Shown here piece by piece: positions 1-5,372 of a DNA stretch of 5,372 bases. The translations under genes were made by a program, and so were the position numbers. Each line of letters begins with the position of its first letter. Within the stretch, counting starts at the first letter, position 1. The stretch is from assembly GCA_030688105.1 (NCBI GenBank), contig JAUYIV010000377.1:1-5372 (forward strand), written 5' to 3'. The notes beneath the pieces were generated by a model that was given only the letters and a program-made list of their open reading frames with translations, had not been told where the DNA came from and ran no database searches. The DNA is from Actinomycetota bacterium. GTDB taxonomy: Bacteria; Actinomycetota; Acidimicrobiia; Spongiisociales; UBA11373.

Positions 1-173
1 CCGAGACGCCGGTCGTCGTCAAGCAGATCCACGGGTTCAACAATCAAGTCGTCGTCAGCCTGCTCATGCGGGATGGCGAGGGGTATCACCATCTGCCCGC
101 CGTCATGATCGACATCGGGTCCGATCGGATCGAGGCGGTCCCGGTCCCCGGAGTCGCCACGATCGTCCCCTAA
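1..173 (+). CDS. 3' end of an unrecognised protein gene (partial)
   Basis: An open frame runs in from the left edge (first full codon at position 3) and ends at TAA 171-173, giving the last 56 residues of a protein. Nearly every codon ends in G or C, as in the well-supported genes of this window, so I take it as real coding sequence. The visible tail begins ETPVVVKQIHGFNNQVV, continues with a charged Gly/His/Tyr-containing stretch, and ends in a Val/Pro-rich tail (VPVPGVATIVP). The alternating hydrophobic pattern suggests beta structure. I do not recognise a family, see no catalytic motif, and assign no function. It converges on the Rieske-like gene, with a 44-bp gap between the two stop codons. 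Confidence 0.7.
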   Translation, partial: ETPVVVKQIHGFNNQVVVSLLMRDGEGYHHLPAVMIDIGSDRIEAVPVPGVATIVP

Positions 174-180
174 TGCTCCG

Positions 181-221
181 ATGACATTCCCGCACGCTGG
201 CCGAGGGCCGAGCCCTGTCAT
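181..221. terminator. Possible bidirectional hairpin between convergent genes
   Basis: The gap between the two convergent stop codons contains perfect 6-base inverted arms, ATGACA (181-186) and TGTCAT (216-221). Between them is a GC-rich stretch that can form competing small stems, such as GGCC/GGCC around GAG, or AGGGC/GCCCT around CGA. The right arm overlaps the stop codon of the - strand gene. There is no T-run on either side, so an intrinsic terminator is only a guess from position and symmetry. Confidence 0.25.
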
Positions 222-742
222 CCGGCTTGGAGGTCGGTGAGATCTACCAGAAGAGTTCCGGAGGCGTCGATCCGCACCCGGAAGCGCCTTAATCCTTCGG
301 TTCCCGGTCCGGCAAGGTGTTGGCCGTCCATAGAGAACAGGCCGCCGTGGCAAGGGTCGAGGAACCCCACCTCGAAGCCTGTTGGGGGCGCGTACGGGAA
401 GCCGGCTGTATCGGCGGCCGTGACGGCCACGACTCGACAGCCCAACCATGGGCTTATCTGGCTGTAGACCACTGGTTCGGTGCCGCCCCGAATGACCACC
501 CAGACACGCGCCTCGGCCACAGAACGATGCCTATTAGCCTCGGTTGCATCGCCTTCGGGAAGGAAGCGATCGAAGTAGGCGTGGTCGATCACCACCTCTA
601 CCGGAGTGTCAGCCGGGTACTCCGTGATGGAACCGATGGGCCATGCATCCGGCTGTCGATCGTTGCGCAGCACCGAGTATGAAGCCAGCCCGGCAGCGAC
701 GAACGAGAGCACGCCCGCGGCGATACCGATTCGGGTACTCAT
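218..742 (-). CDS. Membrane-anchored Rieske-fold protein lacking most cluster ligands
   Basis: The 174-residue protein has one N-terminal hydrophobic segment (about residues 5-23), probably a signal anchor with the rest outside the cytoplasm. The C-terminal half reads like a Rieske [2Fe-2S] domain of the bc1/QcrA type. A box-I-like SPWLGC (97-102) stands where the family has CTHLGC. A box-II-like DPCHGG (129-134) stands where it has CPCHGS. The typical trailing pattern follows (G140, then AGPG 144-147 and LRRFRV). Mapped on the family, ligand Cys becomes S97, ligand His becomes W99 and ligand Cys becomes D129; only H132 remains. The disulfide pair, C102 and C131, is kept. A normal [2Fe-2S] cluster is therefore unlikely, and a structural, binding or regulatory role is inferred. 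The ATG follows a G-rich SD-like site (757-749, spacing 6). Codon third positions are clearly richer in A/T than in the neighbours, with TTA, ATA and AGG codons present. No bc1 partner genes are visible. Confidence 0.8.
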   Translation of the reverse strand: MSTRIGIAAGVLSFVAAGLASYSVLRNDRQPDAWPIGSITEYPADTPVEVVIDHAYFDRFLPEGDATEANRHRSVAEARVWVVIRGGTEPVVYSQISPWLGCRVVAVTAADTAGFPYAPPTGFEVGFLDPCHGGLFSMDGQHLAGPGTEGLRRFRVRIDASGTLLVDLTDLQAG

Positions 743-790
743 CGCACGCCCCCCACCGAAGGCCGACCTTGGTCGAACGACTCGCCTGCA

Positions 791-810
791 GGGTACGACC
801 CCCCGTATCC
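791..810. promoter_or_regulatory. Short inverted repeat upstream of the Rieske-like gene
   Basis: GGGTACG (791-797) and CGTATCC (804-810) are inverted arms matching 6 of 7 (7 of 7 if G-U pairing is allowed) around a 6-base C-rich loop. The site lies about 50-70 bases upstream of the Rieske-like gene's ATG, in the region where its promoter or 5' leader would be. It could be an operator or a leader hairpin. I could not identify convincing -35/-10 boxes around it. Confidence 0.25.
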
Positions 811-854
811 AGGTGTGGGGTGACGTTTAGGCACTATGGCCGAGGCGGCACCCG

Positions 855-922
855 TGACATCTGAAGATCTCAAGAGCGATAAGGCCGAGCGATCACCTGA
901 TCGGATTCTGGCTGACATCTGA
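855..922 (-). repeat. Short copy of the intergenic repeat, 3' of the NYN gene
   Basis: Read on the - strand, this stretch carries four blocks in the same order as the 147-bp element at 3703-3849: AGATGTCAG (920-912), ATCAGGTGATC (901-891), ATCGCTCTT (880-872) and CTCTTGAGATCT (876-865). Matches to the other copy are 9/9, 10/11, 9/9 and 11/12. It begins 15 bases after the NYN gene's stop codon and has the same orientation relative to its upstream gene as the other copy. It lacks the roughly 70-bp two-hairpin interior. It also contains a direct repeat TGACATCTGA (855-864 and 913-922) and a perfect palindrome CGATCA-CC-TGATCG (890-903). It may be a decayed mobile element or a conserved 3' regulatory structure. 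Confidence 0.5.
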
Positions 923-935
923 GACTTGATTTCCG

Positions 936-2222
936 TCATCTTCTTCGCGCCCATGCCACCAGGGCGTCGGACCAGAGTGCCAATGCTCCCGTCCTCTCGG
1001 CGCGCTCCCGGACATCGCGGTCGTTGGTGATCACGACGCATCGGCTGGAGTCTGCCGCGATGGCGACCACCACGTCATCGGCGGGTACTCCCGGCGGGGC
1101 GAACCGCACATCCAGCCCGTCCGGGCGCCGCGGCACGGGCTCCTCGGACGCCGAGTCCCACACCACGGTGAGGGTCATCGACGGCCCGCCGAGGGTGCGG
1201 ATCCGGCGCAGGAGATCCTCGAGACGGGATCTCACCTCGGACGGACTGCCCTCCCCGAAGGCCAGCCCGGCGTTGTAGCCGTCCACCACGATTCCGAGCC
1301 TCCCCGGGAGGCGGAGCACGATGTCCATCGCCTCGGCGGTGTCGGGACGGACCCCGGGGGGCAGTACCGGGGCGTCGCGGCTGTCGGGCTCGGGGAAACC
1401 TGCCGCCGCAGTTCTCCGGGCCTGAGCCATCAGATCGTCGAGATGGCGCGCCAGCTCGACGGGACTCCGATCGGCCCAGGCCCCACCGGAACGCATCTCC
1501 TCGAGGCGAGCCGCCGCCTCGGCCCTCTCCCTGCGCAGGCCCCGTGCTTCCTCCCGGGCTGCCTCCAGGTCGGACTGGAGAGCTTCGATCCTGCCGACCA
1601 GCCGAGCAGTCTCCGCGGCTCTCTCGTCGCCGGCGCGGCTCTCCGCGGCGGCCGCCTTCGCCTCGGCGGCACGACGCGCCCGCTCGGGAGCGAGGCGCGC
1701 CCGCCGTTCCTCCCCGAGCTCCGACCTGAGGGAGTTCAGGGTCTTCTGCAGCGCCTTCACCTTCTCCTTCGCCGCCATGAGGTCGCGCTCACGCTCTCTC
1801 GCCTGGCGGTCTCCGCGGCCTGCAGACTCGGCGCCGGCAGCCGCGGCCGATTCCCCGATCGCCTTCATCAGGTCCGTAGCCCATCCCTCGGGACGCGCCA
1901 GGAACAGCGCCGAGGGCCGCTCCGGCCCCGCCGCGTTCGGATCCGCCTCCGGCCATGCCTCCAGGGCGCGTTCTCGGAGCCAGTCGAGGCGATCGATCTC
2001 GCGAGCGAGCCGATCCGCCAGAGGCGGGGTCAGGTCGTCGGGATGGGCGGCGACCCTCCGCAGCGCCGCCGGGACCTGGTCGGGCTCCAGGTCTTGGAGC
2101 ACCGACCGCGCCAGGTCGAGCGCCTTGCCGACGACGGAGGCCAGCCTGAATCCCACAGCCGCGACGCTATCACCGGGTTCACGACGCCGGTCTGCGGCGG
2201 CCGATCGGTGTTTGGCGGGCAT
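936..2222 (-). CDS. Coiled-coil protein with C-terminal NYN/PIN-like (YacP-type) nuclease domain
   Basis: The protein has 428 residues. A helical N-terminal region (about 25-120) is followed by a highly charged Glu/Arg/Ala coiled coil (about 138-245) and a linker ending in LPPGV (287-291). The C-terminal domain (about 305-428) matches the NYN_YacP family of PIN-like ribonucleases. Its acidic residues sit where the family's metal site does: D314 in VVDGYN, D356 in VVWDS, D382/D383 in PADDVV, and D401/D403 in TNDRD. YacP/Rae1 of Bacillus cleaves mRNA on the ribosome; related actinobacterial proteins with coiled coils are annotated as RNA-binding NYN proteins. Cytoplasmic RNA cleavage or binding is thus inferred by family. 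The ATG has only a weak GGGA SD-like site 8 bases upstream. A GTG at residue 23 (2154-2156) is an alternative start that would relieve the 15-bp crowding with the divergent peptidase gene. Confidence 0.88.
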   Translation of the reverse strand: MPAKHRSAAADRRREPGDSVAAVGFRLASVVGKALDLARSVLQDLEPDQVPAALRRVAAHPDDLTPPLADRLAREIDRLDWLRERALEAWPEADPNAAGPERPSALFLARPEGWATDLMKAIGESAAAAGAESAGRGDRQARERERDLMAAKEKVKALQKTLNSLRSELGEERRARLAPERARRAAEAKAAAAESRAGDERAAETARLVGRIEALQSDLEAAREEARGLRRERAEAAARLEEMRSGGAWADRSPVELARHLDDLMAQARRTAAAGFPEPDSRDAPVLPPGVRPDTAEAMDIVLRLPGRLGIVVDGYNAGLAFGEGSPSEVRSRLEDLLRRIRTLGGPSMTLTVVWDSASEEPVPRRPDGLDVRFAPPGVPADDVVVAIAADSSRCVVITNDRDVRERAERTGALALWSDALVAWARRR

Positions 2223-2237
2223 GGGTATCGTCCCGAG
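2223..2237. promoter_or_regulatory. 15-bp gap between divergent start codons
   Basis: The NYN gene (-) and the peptidase gene (+) start only 15 bp apart. If both starts are right, neither promoter fits between them, and each must lie inside the opposite coding region. No clear -10/-35 pair was found. SD signals for both genes are weak (GGGA with spacing 8 for NYN; nothing convincing for the peptidase), so leaderless transcripts are possible. Confidence 0.3.
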
Positions 2238-3704
2238 ATGCCTCGTCGCTCCCCCGTCGTCGTCCTGGTCGCCGCGCTCGCCCTATTCGCCTGCGGCGGC
2301 GGCGACGGGACTCCCACCACGACCACCCTCCGGCCCGGGACCAGCACCACTACGACCTCGTCGCCGCCGACCGGCGCCACGACGTCGACCACGCTGCCGC
2401 CGGCCGGCTTCGGCGCGCCCGGCATCGGCGATCCCTACTTCCCGAATCTCGGGAACGGTGGCTTCGACGTTGAGCACTACCTGATCGAGACCACGGTGGA
2501 CCCGGAGACCGGCGAGATCACCCGCGGAGAGACGACGATCACCGCCACGGCGACCGCCGGTCTGGCCGGTTTCTACCTCGACTTCAGGAGTCTCGAGGTG
2601 CTGGAGGTGGCCGTCGACGGCGCCACCGCAGTCCACGAGGCCGACGGAGCCGACCTTCGCATCACCCCCACGAGCCCGATCGCCGCCGGGGAGGAGTTCG
2701 TCGTGCGGGTTCGATACCGCGGAACCCCCGGCCAAACCCGGCTCCCGGGCCTGGGCCTGGCATCGGGCTGGATCATCACCCCCGAGGAGGTGTACGTGGT
2801 CGCCGAGCCCGACGGGGCCCACACCTGGTTCCCGGGAAGCGACCACCCGGCAGACAAGGCGACCTTCACCATCGTCACGACGGTCCCCGAGCCGTTCGCG
2901 GTCGTATCGAACGGGACCCTCGCCGGCGAGACCCACTCCGATGGCATGGCGACTTTCGTCTGGGAGATGGACGACCCCATGGCGACCTACCTCGCCACGA
3001 TCGTCGTCGCCGAGCTGGAGAGCGTCGATCGGACCGGCCTCGAAGGCATCGAGATCCGCGACCACCTGCCCGCCGATCTCGCCGCCGAGGACCCCAGGCC
3101 CTTGCAGAGGACCGCGGAGTGGATCGAATTCTTCGAGACCTGGTTCGGGCCGTACCCCTTCGCCTCCTACGGGCACGTGGTGGTATCGGGTTTCGGAGCC
3201 GCGTTGGAGAGTCAGACGATGTCGGTGATGGACCGCGCCGCTCTCGTCGATGTCACCGTGATCCACGAGCTCGCCCACCAGTGGTTCGGCGACTCCGTGT
3301 CGATCGCCACCTGGCAGGACATCTGGCTGAACGAGGGCTTCGCCACCTTCGCCGAGTTCCTGTGGATCGAGGACCAGCTGGGCCGTGACGCCATGGAGGC
3401 CGACATAGAAGGCCGCCACGCCTTCATGAAGAGGCATTCCCACCGCCCGATCTCGGATCCGGGGGTGGACGAGCTCTTCGGGAGTGCGGTGTACCAGCGG
3501 GGCGGCCTGACCCTCCATGCCCTGCGAGTAAAGGTCGGCGACGACGTGATGCGGGACATCCTCCGGACCTACGTCGCCCGATACACCGGCGCCAACGCCT
3601 CGACCGAGGACTTCATCGCGGTCGCCGAGGACATCGCCGCGAGGGACCTTTCCGTGTTTTTCGACGCCTGGCTGTACGAGTCGGAGCTGCCGCCACTTCC
3701 TTAG
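2238..3704 (+). CDS. Secreted M1-family zinc metallopeptidase lipoprotein
   Basis: The protein has 488 residues. It starts MPRRS with a hydrophobic signal and a lipobox-like LFAC, the lipidated Cys being C19, followed by a Thr/Ser/Pro-rich linker (25-55). It is thus likely a lipoprotein anchored on the outer face of the membrane. The N-terminal M1 beta domain spans about 75-260 and the thermolysin-like catalytic domain about 285-488. The zinc site is HELAH (343-347), with the third ligand E366 in NEGF, exactly the HExxH-18-E spacing. AALES (321-325) replaces the GAMEN exopeptidase motif and keeps its glutamate, E324. Y419 in VYQRGG fits the catalytic tyrosine. The long C-terminal helical domain of PepN/ERAP enzymes is absent, as in short actinobacterial M1 proteins. 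It probably trims N-terminal residues from extracellular peptides; the substrate is unknown. The open frame extends upstream to 1443, but that part is antisense to the NYN gene. The lipoprotein signal fixes the start at 2238. Confidence 0.9.
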   Translation: MPRRSPVVVLVAALALFACGGGDGTPTTTTLRPGTSTTTTSSPPTGATTSTTLPPAGFGAPGIGDPYFPNLGNGGFDVEHYLIETTVDPETGEITRGETTITATATAGLAGFYLDFRSLEVLEVAVDGATAVHEADGADLRITPTSPIAAGEEFVVRVRYRGTPGQTRLPGLGLASGWIITPEEVYVVAEPDGAHTWFPGSDHPADKATFTIVTTVPEPFAVVSNGTLAGETHSDGMATFVWEMDDPMATYLATIVVAELESVDRTGLEGIEIRDHLPADLAAEDPRPLQRTAEWIEFFETWFGPYPFASYGHVVVSGFGAALESQTMSVMDRAALVDVTVIHELAHQWFGDSVSIATWQDIWLNEGFATFAEFLWIEDQLGRDAMEADIEGRHAFMKRHSHRPISDPGVDELFGSAVYQRGGLTLHALRVKVGDDVMRDILRTYVARYTGANASTEDFIAVAEDIAARDLSVFFDAWLYESELPPLP

Positions 3705-3779
3705 ATGTCAGATATCAGGAGATCATTGGCTGGGCGGTCGGCTGAGTTCATCGCTCTTCGGCTGACGCCTCATCGCAAT

Positions 3780-3805
3780 GTCGCTTGGGTCCCTGCCCAG
3801 GCGAC
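3780..3805 (+). other. 10-bp hairpin inside the intergenic element
   Basis: GTCGCTTGGG (3780-3789) pairs with CCCAGGCGAC (3796-3805) as ten consecutive pairs, one of them G-U, around a 6-base TCCCTG loop. It lies 76 bases downstream of the peptidase stop. No T-run follows, so it is at best a Rho-independent-like pause, an mRNA-stabilising hairpin, or simply part of the element's palindromic interior. Confidence 0.5.
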
Positions 3806-3809
3806 CGAT

Positions 3810-3830
3810 CTGCGGCCTATTCGGCCGCAG
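3810..3830 (+). terminator. Strong GC hairpin, candidate terminator upstream of gnd
   Basis: CTGCGGCC (3810-3817) and GGCCGCAG (3823-3830) form a perfect 8-bp stem with a TATTC loop. Position after the peptidase and before gnd suits termination of the peptidase transcript. There is no downstream T-tract (CTCCTGAG follows), so efficiency as an intrinsic terminator is uncertain. It could instead be part of the repeat element. Confidence 0.35.
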
Positions 3831-3881
3831 CTCCTGAGATCTGGCATCTTCTTGAGGTAACTTCACGCGGGAGCGGCCACG

Positions 3882-3888
3882 AAGGGGA
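3882..3888 (+). promoter_or_regulatory. Shine-Dalgarno site deciding the gnd start
   Basis: AAGGGGA lies 4 bases before GTG 3893-3895. It is the best ribosome-binding match in the window. It selects this GTG over the in-frame ATG at 3785, which would place about 36 non-conserved residues, encoded largely by the repeat element, in front of the Rossmann motif. Confidence 0.75.
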
Positions 3889-3892
3889 CACC

Positions 3893-5335
3893 GTGCCGGG
3901 GAGCGACATCGGGCTGATCGGACTGGGCGTCATGGGCCAGAACCTGGCCCTGAACATGGCCGACCACGGCTTTCGGGTTGTCGTGTACAACCGCACCCCG
4001 GACGTGACCGCCGCCTACCTGGGGGGCGATGCGGCGGGCAAGACGATCACCGGCGCCTTCAGCCCCGAGGAGCTGGTGAACGCGGTCGAACCCCCCCGGC
4101 GCATCCTGATCATGGTCACCGCGGGCCGGCCGGTCGACTCCGTCATCGACACACTCACCCACCTGCTCGACCCGGGCGACGTGATCATCGACGGGGGCAA
4201 CAGCCATTTTCGGGACACCGCCCGACGCGCCGATGCCCTCGAGGCCAAAGGCCTGCTCTTCGTGGGCGCCGGTATCTCGGGTGGCGAGGAGGGCGCCCGT
4301 CACGGGCCCTCGATCATGCCCGGCGGATCCGAGGCGGCGTGGCCCCTCGTCCGCGACGTCCTCCAGACGATTGCCGCCAAGGTGGCGGACGGCACGCCGT
4401 GCTGCGACTGGATCGGCCCCGGAGGCGCCGGCCACTACGTGAAGATGGTCCACAACGGGATCGAGTACGGCGACATCCAGCTGCTCGCCGAGGCATACCA
4501 CCTCATGCGTGACGGGCTGGGGATGGCTCATGACGAGATGGCCGAGGTTTTCGCCGAGTGGAACGAGGGCCGCCTCGACTCCTACCTCGTCCAGATCACC
4601 GCCGATGTGCTCCGCCACCGCCAGGATGGGGAGCCGCTCCTGGAGGGGATCCTCGATGCCGCCGAGCAGAAAGGGACCGGCCGGTGGACCGCCGAGTCGG
4701 GCCTGGAGCTCGGGGTCCCCGTGACCCTGGTGGCAGAAGCGGTCTTCGCCCGGGCGATCTCGGCCTTGAAACAGGACCGCGTCGAGGCGAGCCGGGTGCT
4801 CGCCGGCCCCGACCGGGCGATGGAGGGCGACCGGGAGGGGGTGCTGGAGGATCTCGAGGAGGCGCTCTACGCCTCGAAGATCGTGTCGTATGCCCAGGGC
4901 TTCATGCTCCTCGATGCGGCGTCCAACGAGCACGGCTGGGGAGTCGACTTCGGAGCCGTCGCTCTGATGTGGCGCGAGGGCTGCATCATCCGGGCGGCGT
5001 TTCTCGAGAAGATCCGCGACGCATTCCGAGACGATCCCGCCCTGGGCAACCTGCTGCTCGCTCCCCACTTCAGCGAGGCGGTGGCAGCGGGGCAGGAGGG
5101 CTGGCGACGCACGGTGGCCCGGGCGGTCGGCTCCGGCATCCCGGCACCGGCGTATTCGACGGCGCTGGGCTTCTACGACGCCTACCGCACCGCCCGCCTG
5201 CCGGCGAACCTCGTCCAGGCCCTGCGCGACTATTTCGGCGCCCATACCTACGAGCGCGTGGACCGGCCACGGGGTGAGCACTTCCACACCGACTGGACGG
5301 GGGACGGGACGGAGCGCCCCGCCCCCACCCGATGA
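3893..5335 (+). CDS. gnd: 6-phosphogluconate dehydrogenase, decarboxylating
   Basis: Oxidises and decarboxylates 6-phosphogluconate to ribulose-5-phosphate, making NADPH in the cytoplasmic oxidative pentose-phosphate branch. From the GTG start it has 480 residues, matching the usual 470-480. The Rossmann motif GLGVMG (10-15) and N33-R34-T35, the NADP-phosphate-binding region, come first. GGNS (101-104) and the GISGGEEGA substrate loop (127-135) follow. K184 (HYVKMVHNG) and E191 (IEYGD) are the catalytic pair, corresponding to K183/E190 in the E. coli enzyme. The family signature appears as ILDAAEQKGTGRW (253-265), with Glu at 258 where Gly/Ala is usual. The C-terminal tail FGAHTYER...FHTDW (448-468) is the segment that reaches into the partner subunit's active site in this dimeric enzyme. 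The gene is intact. Its TGA overlaps the ATG of a probable zwf (ATGA), so the two are likely co-transcribed and translationally coupled. Confidence 0.97.
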   Translation: MPGSDIGLIGLGVMGQNLALNMADHGFRVVVYNRTPDVTAAYLGGDAAGKTITGAFSPEELVNAVEPPRRILIMVTAGRPVDSVIDTLTHLLDPGDVIIDGGNSHFRDTARRADALEAKGLLFVGAGISGGEEGARHGPSIMPGGSEAAWPLVRDVLQTIAAKVADGTPCCDWIGPGGAGHYVKMVHNGIEYGDIQLLAEAYHLMRDGLGMAHDEMAEVFAEWNEGRLDSYLVQITADVLRHRQDGEPLLEGILDAAEQKGTGRWTAESGLELGVPVTLVAEAVFARAISALKQDRVEASRVLAGPDRAMEGDREGVLEDLEEALYASKIVSYAQGFMLLDAASNEHGWGVDFGAVALMWREGCIIRAAFLEKIRDAFRDDPALGNLLLAPHFSEAVAAGQEGWRRTVARAVGSGIPAPAYSTALGFYDAYRTARLPANLVQALRDYFGAHTYERVDRPRGEHFHTDWTGDGTERPAPTR

Positions 5336-5372
5336 CCATGGAACGCCACCTGTTCGTCGTCCTCGGCGCAAC
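5332..5372 (+). CDS. zwf: Start of probable glucose-6-phosphate dehydrogenase gene (partial)
   Basis: Only 13 codons are visible before the window ends: MTMERHLFVVLGA plus two bases (AC) that begin a probable Thr codon. A short N-terminus leading into a hydrophobic strand and then GA(T) is how Zwf proteins begin, with the NADP-binding GAxGDL motif. Zwf makes 6-phosphogluconolactone, two steps upstream of Gnd, so the neighbour fits. The ATG overlaps the gnd stop as ATGA. A second ATG at 5338-5340 is an alternative start. Any other Rossmann-fold protein could begin similarly, so the call rests on few residues plus context. Confidence 0.6.
   Translation, partial: MTMERHLFVVLGA

Larger units (their letters stand above)
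3703..3849 (+). repeat. 147-bp intergenic element with terminal inverted repeats (MITE-like)
   Basis: The left end AGATGTCAGATATCAGGAG (3703-3721) and the reverse complement of the right end (3831-3849, AGATGCCAGATCTCAGGAG) match at 17 of 19 positions. Inside are an imperfect tandem repeat (CGGCTGA at 3739-3745 and 3759-3765; CATCGC at 3749-3754 and 3771-3776) and two strong hairpins (3780-3805, 3810-3830). It encodes nothing and fills most of the gap between the peptidase and gnd. The peptidase's TAG overlaps its left edge. A shorter relative lies at about 855-922. No obvious target-site duplication is visible. A non-autonomous mobile repeat is the leading reading; a structured mRNA 3' end or processing site is the alternative. 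Confidence 0.6.

Noticed and set aside
739..1041. 100-codon - strand frame whose stop overlaps the Rieske-like ATG (ATGA)
   Set aside because: The overlap looks like coupling, but the frame starts inside the NYN gene and runs through the repeat copy and an inverted repeat. The translation has no motif, and its codon pattern is not gene-like.
1443..2237. 265-codon upstream extension of the peptidase frame
   Set aside because: It overlaps the NYN gene in antisense. A lipoprotein signal begins exactly at 2238, so translation should start there.
2311..2402. Repetitive ACC/ACG-rich tract
   Set aside because: It is explained as codons for the Thr/Ser/Pro linker after the lipobox, not a DNA repeat element.
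2283..3518. 411-codon open frame on the - strand, antisense to the M1 peptidase
   Set aside because: It is a shadow of the peptidase gene, which has zinc-site motifs and a signal sequence. The antisense product is Gly/Arg/Val-rich with no domain.
3850..3881. Possible promoter for gnd (TTGAGG / TAACTT-like words)
   Set aside because: The words do not have -35/-10 spacing, so no promoter can be called.
3785..3892. In-frame ATG start for gnd at 3785
   Set aside because: It would encode residues unlike any Gnd N-terminus, from within the repeat element. GTG 3893 has a strong SD and gives the normal family length.
3863..5371. 502-codon open frame on the - strand, antisense to gnd
   Set aside because: It is fully antisense to an unmistakable gnd. 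The G/C third-position bias removes stop codons from this frame. The translation is low-complexity with no recognisable motif.

Overview
This is a high-GC window with strong G/C bias at codon third positions. The gene content fits an actinobacterium, possibly an Acidimicrobiia-like lineage: a Thr-rich linker behind a lipoprotein signal, a coiled-coil/NYN protein of actinobacterial type, and a gnd gene coupled to a probable zwf. The taxon is an inference from style and gene content only. The window holds four complete protein genes and two fragments, and it is mostly coding. I see no tRNA, rRNA, CRISPR array or transposase.

Layout: positions 1-173 carry the 3' end of an unrecognised + strand gene. 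It converges on a - strand gene (218-742) for a membrane-anchored protein with a Rieske-type fold. That protein appears to have lost three of the four [2Fe-2S] ligands but keeps the two cysteines that form the structural disulfide. A 193-bp spacer follows, containing short inverted repeats and a degenerate repeat copy. Next is a - strand gene (936-2222) for a coiled-coil protein with a C-terminal NYN/PIN-like (YacP-type) nuclease domain. Only 15 bp separate its start codon from that of a divergent + strand gene (2238-3704), a secreted M1-family zinc metallopeptidase lipoprotein.

The peptidase stop codon overlaps the edge of a 147-bp intergenic element (3703-3849). It is bounded by 19-bp imperfect terminal inverted repeats and contains two strong hairpins. 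The shorter relative at about 865-920 shares four sequence blocks with it in the same order. It lies just downstream of the NYN gene and has the same orientation relative to the gene it follows. Right after the element come a good Shine-Dalgarno site and gnd (6-phosphogluconate dehydrogenase, 3893-5335, GTG start). Its TGA overlaps the ATG of a gene cut by the window edge whose first residues look like glucose-6-phosphate dehydrogenase (zwf).

How the genes work together: only gnd and the probable zwf form a clear functional unit, the oxidative pentose-phosphate branch that makes NADPH and ribulose-5-phosphate. The Rieske-like protein, the NYN protein and the M1 lipoprotein have no evident shared pathway. 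The most unusual items are the ligand-depleted Rieske-fold protein and the pair of gene-3'-associated repeat elements.
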